Source: Flaccisagitta enflata
Taxonomy: Eukaryota; Chaetognatha; Sagittoidea; Aphragmophora
Assembly: GCA_965153355.1 (NCBI GenBank)
Contig: OZ231128.1
Coordinates: forward strand, 22,134,001-22,198,000
Reading direction: 5' to 3'
DNA length: 64,000 nucleotides
Part shown: positions 33,703 through 48,200 of the stretch, in pieces
Layout of the letters: every line of letters begins with the position of its first letter
Position numbering within the stretch: the stretch's first letter is position 1
Notes under the pieces: generated by a model
Database searches by the model: none
Seen by the model: only the letters and a program-made list of their open reading frames with translations
Told to the model about the DNA's origin: nothing
Position numbers and translations under genes: made by a program

Positions 33703-35830
33703 CCACGCGATTGAAAAAAAAAGACGCACTTTTAAATGACCATTTTAGCCATTTTTTCTTTGATTTCAAGTTAAATCTTTTGCACTATTAAAAAGACCGG
33801 TTTTTAAGCTTTGAGAATCAAAAAGAAAAAGTTCTTAATCTTGAGGCGTTTGGGCGTAGTAAAAAAAAGAGTAAAAATAGTCAAGAATCGTTTTCACATT
33901 TCCATAAAAGAATTCAAGGCTGATTCCGAGTTTCGTCATGCGCGCGAGAAACCCTGACTCTCCGCCATTGTAGAAGTGTCATCGCTTCTTCTGCTGAATT
34001 GCATAAGGTCACAAAGGTTGGGTGACATACCTAATTATCTTGTGTGCCATACTAAACCAATATTTGCCACACCGACTGCCCCTATGGGGTCCAAAACAGG
34101 GGTAGAAGGGTCTATTACGGCCTGTCCCGATTCTGTCCCTGCAAGCAAAACGCAAGTTTAACCAATCAAAAAATGTCAATGGGGGTCATCCAATAGCTTG
34201 TAAACAATCACTATCAATCCATGTGTAGAAAGTTTGAATTCAATATTTCAACTATAAGATGACAAAAAATGAATTTGAATTATGATACTCTTCCCCTTTA
34301 TTTTTCTGTCATTTTTTTCTAAAAATGAGTAAGGTAGAAAGTTTTTTTCGTAGGCCTATCTTTACTCAAACTTTAAGCATTTTTTCTTTTTCCATTGTAT
34401 TAAGGACTAGTTGGAGGACCTTTCCTCCGATTTTCAAGGATTTTTTCCATTCTATTCAAAAGAAATAAGCATTTTCCTGGAGCGTTACAATTCAGAGGTG
34501 CTCCTTGTTGTAGCTGTCACACTTGTGTCACACTATGATTCATACTATGCCACGGCATAGTAACATAAGTGATGAAAAATTTATCCTCATGATGGGAAAG
34601 AAAATCAAATTTTGTACTTGCACCTAAAATTTCGACTCTTAACTCCAAATCGTTTGGTCACAGTGAAATTTCAAAGATGATCACTACAAAAAAAAGAATT
34701 GAATTGTAACGCTCGCCGACCAAGCTTCGTAGTTAATTCTTTGTTTCCACACAGCGCTTCTCACACAAATGCGTGATGCTTTTAAGTTTTATTTTGGTAA
34801 AATTTCACAAAATTCAAATTTGCATATCTCAGGAACTATTTGAGTTAGCCCAATGAAATTTTGCATGGTTGGTATCTGGATCAAGAGACTCCTTTGCCTA
34901 AATTCTGATGCGACCTAGAGAATGTTGAGCAGTCCAACCAGACCAACCAGCCTACCAGATAAAAAAATGAAAAAATGGCATAACTTCTAAAATAATTGAC
35001 CGATCTGGTTGAAATTTTGCATGAAGCTTCCTTTAAAGATTCCTCGTCACTGGCATAAAAAAGAGCATGGGGAAATTTTTTTTCTTCCAACAGCCCACCC
35101 AGCCAGAAATGCTACTTATAGAGATTTTTTTAAAAAACTAAAAAAATTCAAAAAAATTTCAGAAACATGATCACACATGTTTGCTTGAACGTTATCAATA
35201 AGAATTTCACTGTCATATTGATTTTGTGATTGTATTTTCTAGTAATAAAACTGCCAACAATATCTATTTAAGCCTAATTTGCATGAAAAATGAGCTTACT
35301 TAAGAAAATCCAAGTATGGATTCATATGTAAGAATAGGTGAGCTACATGATGACATATGGTTTTGTTCAATTTTCAAACATGTGAAATTGACGAATTTCA
35401 TCCCGTCCGTGGTTGGCTTAGCGTGACACTAGTCTCAAGATAATAAGTGTTTCACTTTGATGACCTATAACTTTTAAACCGTTTAAGATACAGACTTGGG
35501 ATCGGTCTAGAATGAAAAAAAATTAAAAAATCTTCAAAACTATCTTGACTGAAAAATGGTTAAAAGTTTGTCGTAAGTAATTTCATAAGAAAAAGAAACA
35601 ATAAATGATTTTTTTAATGATTTTGTATATTGTCATGTGCTCAAAATAGTGGTTGTCTTTGACTGGCTGTAACTTTTAAACGGTTTGAGATACAGACCTG
35701 GGACTGGTCTAGATTGAAAGTAAATTCGAAAAACTTCAAAATACATTCAATGGAAACATTTTTGAACAATTTCTTTTGTCTGTTCTATCATTAAATGACA
35801 GGTGCGTCTTTTTTTTTTTGATACGCGTGG
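33703..35830. mobile_element. Tc1/mariner-type MITE (family D) split by a 1.5-kb insertion
   Basis: The left end CCACGCGATTGAAAAAAAAA, then GACGCAC, matches in inverse the right end GTGCGTC, T run, GATACGCGTGG. TA lies outside both (33701-33702, 35831-35832). The body matches the copy at 43.6-44.7 kb until TTCAAG at 33,918. It resumes at CAAGATAATAAGTG near 35,436. The intervening 1.5 kb (about 33,919-35,431) is bordered by TCAAG on both sides. It is A/T-rich, shows no gene, and has two related halves near 34,800-35,060 (GAAATTTTGCATG). Confidence 0.7.
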
Positions 35831-36110
35831 TAAGTTACAATTATATATTTTTGGTGTTAAATGTTGATGGCTGGTGATTAACTCGTGTCTTTATATTGAA
35901 AAACAAACCGTCTTCCGTCATGGCAGAACCGCAAAAAAAAAAAAAAAGAAAGAAAAAAAAAAACGAAAGTGTTTTCTTTTTAAGTCATTACTTGCACAGG
36001 AAAGCGAATTGAAAGAAGATTTCTTTGTATAGGTTACAAATGCAAGTATTCGTAACCCATACGGAGTAATCTTCTTCTTTCAAGTGTGTTTTCATTTTGG
36101 AATGAGAATT

Positions 36111-36236
36111 GTAGTCGCGGACTCGCGACTCCATAAAAGACATTTTCCATCCGTTGGCCCGTTGATCCTTCCGTCCGTGATGATCGAGTCGTAAAGTGTA
36201 AACAAGCGTATTTCCGTCCGTCCGAAAAAGTGTGGA
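36111..36236 (-). repeat. Family B dispersed element
   Basis: It contains AGTCGCGGACTCGCGACTCC, TCCGTTGGCCCGTTGATCC and GATCGAGTCGTAAAGTGT, and it ends near TCCGTCCGTCCG. 35,833-36,110 and 36,237-36,404 hold no recognisable gene. Confidence 0.65.
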
Positions 36237-36404
36237 AGTAAGTTTCTAGACGGTGATCTGAACTGACTGATTCCAACAAACAGCAAACAAAACGAAGATG
36301 ATCATCATTTTAAACGACTAATCATGTCTAAAAGACCGATTGAGGTCGTATTTGCTAGTGCATTCTTTGGGCTATTAACCCTTATACAATATATTCGATG
36401 TGTT

Positions 36405-36608
36405 CATTTATTCATTCATTCATTCATTCATTCATTCATTCATTCATTCATTCATTCATTCATTCATTCATTCATTCATTCATTCATTCATTCATTTGAT
36501 CATTCATTCATTCATTCTTTCATTCATTCATTCATTCATTCATTCATTCATTCATTCATTCATTCATTCATTCATTAATTCATTCATTCATTCATTCATT
36601 CATTCATT
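36405..36608 (+). repeat. (CATT)n array
   Basis: An almost continuous CATT array with a few point interruptions. Confidence 0.95.
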
Positions 36609-36726
36609 TCTTTTTTACCCACTCCTGCATGCATTGATGCTGAAAAAAAACGAGCATAAAAGGTCACGTCAAAGCCAATGCTTGGTATTGATATATTTTT
36701 CATATTCATCTTATCACGAGCGATGC

Positions 36727-41136
<4,410 letters not shown>

Positions 41137-41217
41137 CTTTCTTTGATGGTTGTGTGGCGTGGATTGCGGCTTAAAGTCGTTAAATCGTAGCCAAACTTAC
41201 TTAACATTTTGTTGTTT

Positions 41218-41452
41218 TCAGTTGCGGACACGCAAGTCTATTTGAGGGTCTGTCCGTGTGTCCGTCCGTCCATCGGTCCATCCATCCATCCGTCTATTTG
41301 TCGGTGATGATCGAGTCGAAATGTGGAAAAACAAGCGATTTGGATACTTTTTGAGTGTGTTTGTTTGTGGTGGACGGAATTAGGGGCATGGATGGGGTTG
41401 GACGCCCCTGCTTACCTGTCCGCAACGATATTGTGACACCGCGTCACTTGTT
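41218..41452 (-). repeat. Family B dispersed element
   Basis: It starts CAGTTGCGGACACGCAAGTC and carries a GTCCGTCCGTCC stretch and GATCGAGTCGAAATGTGG. It ends CCTGTCCGCAACGATATTGT, then GACACCGCGTCACTTGTTT. Thus the element has a hairpin at each end (TTGCGGACACGCAA and GTGACACCGCGTCAC). Confidence 0.7.
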
Positions 41453-41758
41453 TATTTCCTTCTACTATCGCCGTTGACGAGCTTTACATGAGATTGTTAA
41501 ATTTCAATTACTCCATTTTGATCGTTGTAAATAAAACACTAGCCAAAATTGGTGTAATGGCTGTTGTAGTGAAATGTTTTTTTTTTTTTTTTGTTTTTTT
41601 TTAGATATAATTACAAACTAAATTCTAAAAGAAAATACTGAAAAATTTAATGGGTCGGCGTAGTTTAGCAAAAATTGTGATCTGTTTGGCTCAAAACTTC
41701 CTTTCTTTTTTAATCAAAATGGTTTGAACCGGAACATGACGCATTTTTGGCCTTTAAG

Positions 41759-41871
41759 ATGTCTTTGTTGTTGATAGACAACGACGGCAAGCCAGTCAAT
41801 CTATCAATCAATCAATCGATCAACAGAGAAAATTGGGAGGCAAGAGTTCGCCGACTCAGGGAAGAAAAAAG
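41759..41871 (+). CDS. Possible short plus-strand exon, unassigned
   Basis: ATG at 41759 opens MSLLLIDNDGKPVNLSINQS, then INRENWEARVRRLREEKR, before a weak donor (AAAAAAG|GTTCAT) and a stop shortly after. The Arg/Glu-rich helix could join the coiled-coil start of the exon at 45,282, but the phases (2 and 0) do not match directly. It is unrecognised, and it could be chance. Confidence 0.25.
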
Positions 41872-42435
41872 GTTCATTAGTTATAAATTGATTGGTTGAC
41901 AAACGAACATATATTATATATGCGTTTAAGGAACGTCACCACCTTACTGCGGTATTTTGTCGACATGAATTTTGAAACAATTATTTTGTGGTTTACCGGC
42001 ATGTTCTTGAACTTAGCTTTGAAATTGAAAAAAAAGTATACTTTTTAGTCGCTTCAAGCTACTAAGGCGACGCTACACCCCGCTTTGTTGGTGTATAGGT
42101 TTGTCTAATAGTCTGTCTGTCTGTTTGTCTATCCCGTTTTCTATCCCGCATCATAGTTCGACAAGTGAAACTCATGGAATCGGAATTTAGGGTTTATTTA
42201 GCTGTTAAACCCAAATGTCTTTGAAGTTGTTCGTTTTTTCATATACTCTTTTACCCGCTATGCTTTTTAGTCCGTCGGTCCATTGGTTTGTCATTCCGTT
42301 ATACTTTTTTTTTCCGCTTACAGGTAAAAACGGTTTTTGCATTACTGCTTCTAACTAAATTCTTGGTTAGCTTTTTTAATCATTGCCCCTGCCCACCGCA
42401 CGCGCCTTGGGTAGCCGTCTATCCCTCCTTGTTTT

Positions 42436-42648
42436 TAGTTGCGAGTACTCAACACAGTAAGAGGTTTTGTTTGTCCGTCGGTCCGTCCGTTGGTCTGTAG
42501 AGGCGATCGAGTCAAAAAGTTGAAAAATGAGCGTTTTGGATACTTCTGTGTATGTTTGTGTGTGGGGTTTGGAATTGGGGTATGGACGGGGGCTGGACGC
42601 CTCTGCCCACCCGTCCGCAACAATATTGTGACCCCGCGTCACTTGTTT
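42436..42648 (-). repeat. Family B dispersed element
   Basis: AGTTGCGAGTACTCAACACA at the start, GATCGAGTCAAAAAGTTG inside, and CCACCCGTCCGCAACAATAT, then TGACCCCGCGTCACTTGTT, at the end. Confidence 0.7.
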
Positions 42649-43072
42649 TTTTTACTTCTTAGTTCTTACTCTTGTTGAATTGTTTAAAAGCAGTATAGAA
42701 TGTTGTCTACTTGCCCTTCGTTTTGAATGTTTACTTCAGCCCAGTTGTTGTACGTAGACCTTCCACGACTGTCGATCGCATGTTAATTTTTTTCAATCAA
42801 TACGAACAATTCTCAAGTTTCATGATTTAATTTGATTCCGGAATTTAGGGATTTGGGGACTACGGATTTTTTTTTTTTATTTTCTCTCTCTCTTTATGTT
42901 TTTATTTTTTTGTTTTTTGCTTTTTTTGTGGTACTGCTGGAGAATGGATTTTTTCATTTCAAATCACTCGCTGTGTTTAGAAATGTAAGCATTTCAATTT
43001 CCCACTTTGAGGCTGAACTCCCTGTACCATACCCTTTCAAATATTACTAATACTATCAAAGATGATGTCAAC

Positions 43073-43310
43073 AATATCGTTGCGGACGGTTGGGCAAGGG
43101 CGTACAATCCCCATCTACACCCTTTCTCACCCAACACACATGATCGCCCACACAGACATTCATAAGTTACAACTGCAGCACCGTAAATGCGCGTTTGCTT
43201 TTTCAACGCGAGAGTGACCCACAGACGGATGGATGGATCATGGATGGACCAGTGCACCACCATGACAACGTACGGACAAAGCCTATACAGTTGCGTGTCC
43301 GCAACCTAAA
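43073..43310 (+). repeat. Family B dispersed element
   Basis: It starts ATCGTTGCGGACGGTTGGGC and ends AGTTGCGTGTCCGCAACCTA, in the opposite orientation to the 42.4-kb copy. A GATGGATGGATCATGGATGG segment is included. Confidence 0.7.
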
Positions 43311-43592
43311 ATCTAAATCACTCGCGATTGTTCAGAGGGCGCCTAGATCAGTAATATGAGCTGCTTGGCTGCATCTAACTAAAACGGAATACGAACTTCT
43401 CGTTTCCTCTTTTGAAATGCCGGATACACGGCTACCGAAGTCACGTGCGGGCGGGCAGGGGCCATATTTGAGGTCACTAGACCATTTGGGCAGGAGCAGT
43501 GAGGTCAAAAAAATAAAATCATAAAAAAGTAAAATGTGACCAACCAACCGACCGACTCCACCGACCACCAACCAACGGACAAAGTGGTTGTA

Positions 43593-44669
43593 CCACACGT
43601 ATAAAAAAAAAGACGCACCTGGTCATTTATTGATAGAACAGACAAAAAGATTGTTCAAAAATTTTCCTATTGAAAGTATTTTGAAGGTTTTGGAATTTTC
43701 TTTAAATCTAGACCAGTCCCAGGTCCATATCTCAAACCGTTTATAAGTTACAGCCAGTCAAAGACAACTACTATTTCAAGCACATGACAAAATACAAAAC
43801 CATTTAAAAAATCGTTTAATGTTTCTTTTTCTTATGAAATCACTTTAGAAAAACTTTCAACCATTTTTCAGTCAAAGTAGTTTTAAAGATTTTTGAATTT
43901 TCTTTCATTCTAGACCAATCCCAAGTCTGTATCTCAAACAGTTTAGAAATTATAGCTCATCAAAGTGAATCACTGATTATCTTGAATTCTTTTTCTCTTA
44001 TGGAATTGTGAACACGATTCTTGACTTTCTTTTATTACGCTCAAGCGCCTCAAGATTGAGAACTTTTTAGTTGCGTGAACGCGACTCTAGAAGCCGCTAT
44101 GTTGGTCAGTCGGTCTGTCGGTCTGTCAGTCGATCCGTCACTGGCGTCACATTTTTGAAATATTGGCTTTATAGTCGTTTTAAAAGTTACTAAAGGTTGT
44201 CAAAGGTAATTATACGTAATTTCAGGTAATTATAGGTGAATAGAGGTATTTTAGTAAATTGTATCATATAAGTCAGAAAAGTTGTCTGGGACTATAAATT
44301 GGGGTAATTTTAGGAAACATAGGAAATAATGGGTGATTATACGTGATTATAGATGATTATTGGTAATTTGATGTAATTGTAGGTAATTATAGGTATTTAC
44401 AGGTAGTTGTAGGTAACTATGGGTAATTAAAGGAAGATATAGGTACTTAGTTATCTTCATTATCTTTATTACCTTAGTTACCTAAGTTACGTTTATTACC
44501 TTTATTACCCTTATTACCACGCGACTAAGGTTTGTTAACCTTGTTCTTTTTGATTCTCGAAGCTAAAAAACTAAGCTTTTCTATAGTGCAAAACATTTAA
44601 CTTTAAATCATAGAAAAAATAGCTAAAATAGTCATTTAAAAGTGGCGTCTTTTTTTTTTATTCGCGTGG
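43593..44669. mobile_element. Family D Tc1/mariner-type MITE, copy 2
   Basis: The ends are CCACACGTATAAAAAAAAAG, then ACGC, and GCGTC, T run, ATTCGCGTGG. TA lies on both sides (43591-43592, 44670-44671). The body is the reverse complement of the 33.7-35.8 kb copy (AGACCAGTCCCAGGTC, CTCAAACCGTTTATAAGTTA). It is itself split by a family B-like insertion. Confidence 0.8.
44068..44543. mobile_element. Innermost nested insertion (family B-like) with GGTAATTATA repeats
   Basis: It separates GAGAACTTTT from TTCTTTTTGATTCTC, which are contiguous in the 33.7-kb MITE copy. It begins TAGTTGCGTGAACGCGACTC and carries GGTCAGTCGGTCTGTCGG. It contains a loose (TAGGTAATTA)n array (44,195-44,480) and ends CCACGCGACTAAGG plus TTTGTTAACCTTG. 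Confidence 0.65.
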
Positions 44670-44754
44670 TAGAGTCGCGTGCAGGCGACTAATAAAGATC
44701 TGAGCCTAAACGACACGATACTGACAACATCATTTGGGCTGTTACTTTACTACT

Positions 44755-44974
44755 CTTCAAAAAAAAAGAGTTCCAACCTGAAAAAAAGCATTAACTTTGG
44801 AGTGCCGCTCTTTAATGAATTGAGATACAGACCCCAGATTGGTCACGTTTTGAAGGGTTAAGAAACTCTTTGATATGAGACCAACCTGGTTGTCGTAGCT
44901 TTATTCGTTCAGGTGCAGGACTGGAGTCCAAACTTGATACTTGTTTTCAGGTTGGAATTTTTTTTGGAAGATAG
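44755..44974. mobile_element. Small foldback element
   Basis: CTTCAAAAAAAAAGAGTTCC, then AACCTGAAA, pairs in inverse with TTTTCAGGTTGGAATTTTTT, then TTGGAAG. Confidence 0.5.
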
Positions 44975-45003
44975 TTATAAGGGAAAAGATAACTTGGTGT
45001 AAA

Positions 45004-45198
45004 AACAAGGCCGGATACACGGCTACCTAAGTCGCGTGGCGGTGGGCAGGGGCCATATTTTAGGTATCAAGACCATTTGGGCAGGAGCAGTGAGGTCCAA
45101 AAAAAAAATCCTAAAAAAAGCCAAGTGTGATCAACCGACCGACCGACCGACCAACTGACCGACAAAGTGAAGTGTAGAGTCGCGCGCATGCGGCTAAA
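45004..45198 (+). repeat. Family B dispersed element, intact reference copy
   Basis: It starts ACAAGGCCGGATACACGGCT and includes GGCAGGGGCCATATTTTAGG, then GACCGACCGACCGACC. It ends AGAGTCGCGCGCATGCGGCT, then AAAAAG. It lies about 80 bp upstream of the exon at 45,282. Confidence 0.75.
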
Positions 45199-45281
45199 AA
45201 GGACATTTTTACTTGAAATGTCATGAACAAAATTTTTGATGAAGAAATTGATGGAAATTTTCCTATTTTCCTGTATTCCAG

Positions 45282-48200
45282 GAAGAGAAAGACAATCTGG
45301 AGCAAGATTTGGAGCAAACACAAGTTCAGGAGCTAAGGAACATGCTATCAAGTTGTAAATTATCAACCGATTTTCAAAAAAAGATTATTGAAGAAGCAGA
45401 GATAGATTCATTAGAATTATTTGCTGAAGTTACTCCAGAAATCATCAGCGAGATATTTGGGACTGATATCAAACCGGGCAAAAAAATGCTTTTGTTGAAA
45501 GCTGTAAAGGAAGTACAAAATCATCTCAAGTCCCAAAAAGATGGCGGATCCCGAGCATTAAACAGTACACCACAGTGTTCCGAAGAAGAGGGAAGGAAAA
45601 AAAATGGTGAGATAAAAGAGGAGGAAATATTCCAGGATGCCATTGACAGCAGCCAAACAGAACCAGGAGGAGAATCACAGTCTCATGCAATTTCAAATCA
45701 TGCCGGGAAAGATGCACCAACCCTGGACAATTTTCCATTGAAACAAGAATACAAGCTTAAGGAAGGAGAATACAAGATTGAAAACCTGACCAAAACAAGT
45801 GTTCGCCTCACATGGAATTTGCCAGTGTGTCGTGATGATTTTTACTTCACTGTAAAGTATGGTCCTCAAAATTTCAGTCAGAAATGGGGTATTCCTTATG
45901 GCAGGGGAGAGAAAGAAAAGACTCCTATAAGAGAGCCCACTACAATTATTGACAATCTGTCCACAGGAGAAAAGTATGTTTTCAAAATCAAGTCCAAGCA
46001 TACTAACTTGAAAAAAGAGTCACCTTTAACAATTGAAACAGATGCGATTCTGATTGGAACTTGCCCTTCCGATCTCGAGTGGAAAGGCCAAAGCCGTTCA
46101 GACAGCTGCATGGAGTTCTCCTGGAAACCAGCAAAAGACCTGGGTGGTATGAAGCAAATTCGCTACATGGCTCAGATCTATAATATAGATTCAAAGTTAC
46201 TCGTTACAGAAAATGAGTATGATGCTGCAACAACAAACCACACTTTTCATTTGAGTAAAAGTACAGGACTCTGTATTTTCCGTGTGAAAGCAGTAAATGA
46301 AATTGGAGAAACGCCATGGCTGGAAAGTGGCGCATTTGTATCAGGCAAAGGTCCAGGTCAACCACAATCTTTGCAAACCTGGCCAGGGTGCAATCAGATA
46401 AAATTAGCCTGGAAGCCTCCAATCAAGACCGGTGGTTACCCCATACTTCATTACAATGTTTTTTTCACAGATTCTGACACAGGCAGGAAGCAAAAGTATC
46501 AATGTAAAGAAACAGAATTTGAAACAAAAAAGATAGAGAATGGAAGGTGGAAGGTTGATATTGCTGCTGAGACAATGTTTGGTGTTGGTCCTCCATTACA
46601 AGAGAGGCAAGTCTTTGTTGGGACTCCGCCAAATGCACCAGAAATCAAAAGTTTGGCATGTAATAAAACCAGCTGCCAAATATTCTGGCAGGAACCAAGC
46701 TACAATGGTGGCGTAGCCCTGACTGCCTACGAAGTTCGTCATTGCATCCTTAATGGCAATGAAGGCACTAAGGAGTGGGGTGAGCATGCGTCTTTAGATT
46801 CAAGTGAGCTGAATTGGAGCCTTACACAACTGACTCCTAAACAAGAACTGCAGTTCCAAATTCGAGCGGTTAATCCAATAGGTCCAAGTGAGTGGGTTGA
46901 ATCCAAACCAATATTTCTCTCACAGAAACCAAGTGAACCAAAAGGCCCATTGATAGTATTTTGCATGAGTCAAACTCGGGCTGGTCTTCGATGGGAGCCT
47001 CCCACGGATGATGGAGCAGCTGAAATAATTCACTATCAAGTGACAGGAAAGTTTGAAGGCGCAGGTGGGCAATGGAGGGAATTGAGAAAGCAAACATCAG
47101 AAAACACAGAGATGACATTTGATTTGCCATCCCTACCGACAGCCACAAGATTTATCTTTGAGGTAACCGCATTTAACAGGAATGGCTATGGGTCTAAGCT
47201 CAAATCTCAGCCAAGATACATGTTGGGAATACCTGGAAGTCCTAGCAAATTTGAATTTGCTGAAATTGATAGATCATCAGTATCGCTAAAGTGGGAGAAG
47301 CCAACTGATAATGGAGGAGACGACTCACTTAATTACATCATCAGTAGCAAAGTAAATGGCAATACAAAATGGCAAGAGATAGCTAAGACTGCATCACTGC
47401 AGTCAAAAATAACCCAACTGCCTACTGGGAAAAATGTATCATTTTCTATAGCTGCAATCAATAGAAATGGAGATTCAAGTGAATTGAGGGTGCTTTCTGC
47501 AGTGATAGCTGGAGTTCCAGATCCTCCAAGCACACTAGATCTGATCTCAAAAGCCTACAACCATTCCCTTGACTGGGCTAAACCTAAGCATGATGGCGGC
47601 TCTCCAATTATCAATTATGTAGTTCACCAAAAAACAATTGCAGACACGGATTGGAGGCACATTGTGACTACAAGAAAGACTCAATGGGGAGGTCTAAAGT
47701 TAAAATCAGGTTTCATTTACCTGTTCAAGGTTTGTGCTATAAATGAATGTGGCAAAAGTCAAGACTGCATTTCTGGTCAGTTCCCCATTGGCTCTGTCCC
47801 ACTGCCCCCTGATTCGAATCAAGTGAAATTTCAAGCCCAAAATGATGCATGTGACTTGAGTTGGGATCCACCAATCGACAATGGTGGTTTTGATGTCCAA
47901 TGTTATGGAATCAAAGTCAAATGTGTGGATTCCGATAAATGGTGGACATACAATGATCAAATAACTGCAAATCATGTGCTTGTGAGAAACCTGGAGGCAG
48001 GAAAGATGTATGATTTTCAAATATCTGCCAAAAACATGTTGGGATGGAGTCAACCAATGTTTTTGAAGGCGCCAGTAGCTATTGGAGAGAAACCTTCCGA
48101 ACCAATGGGTCCAGTGAAGGTCAGGATGGTCCAAGAAGACACTACAGTGAAGTTGGAATGGGTCCCACCAAAAAATCCAGGAGGTTTTCCGCCAAAGTAT

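Larger units (their letters stand above)
43415..44690 (+). mobile_element. Family B element interrupted by a TA-flanked MITE
   Basis: The left part (GCCGGATACACGGCTACCGA to ACCAACGGACAAAGTGGTTG) and the right part (GAGTCGCGTGCAGGCGACTA) together reproduce the intact copy at 45,004-45,198. The two parts are separated by the family D MITE at 43,593-44,669. Confidence 0.75.
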
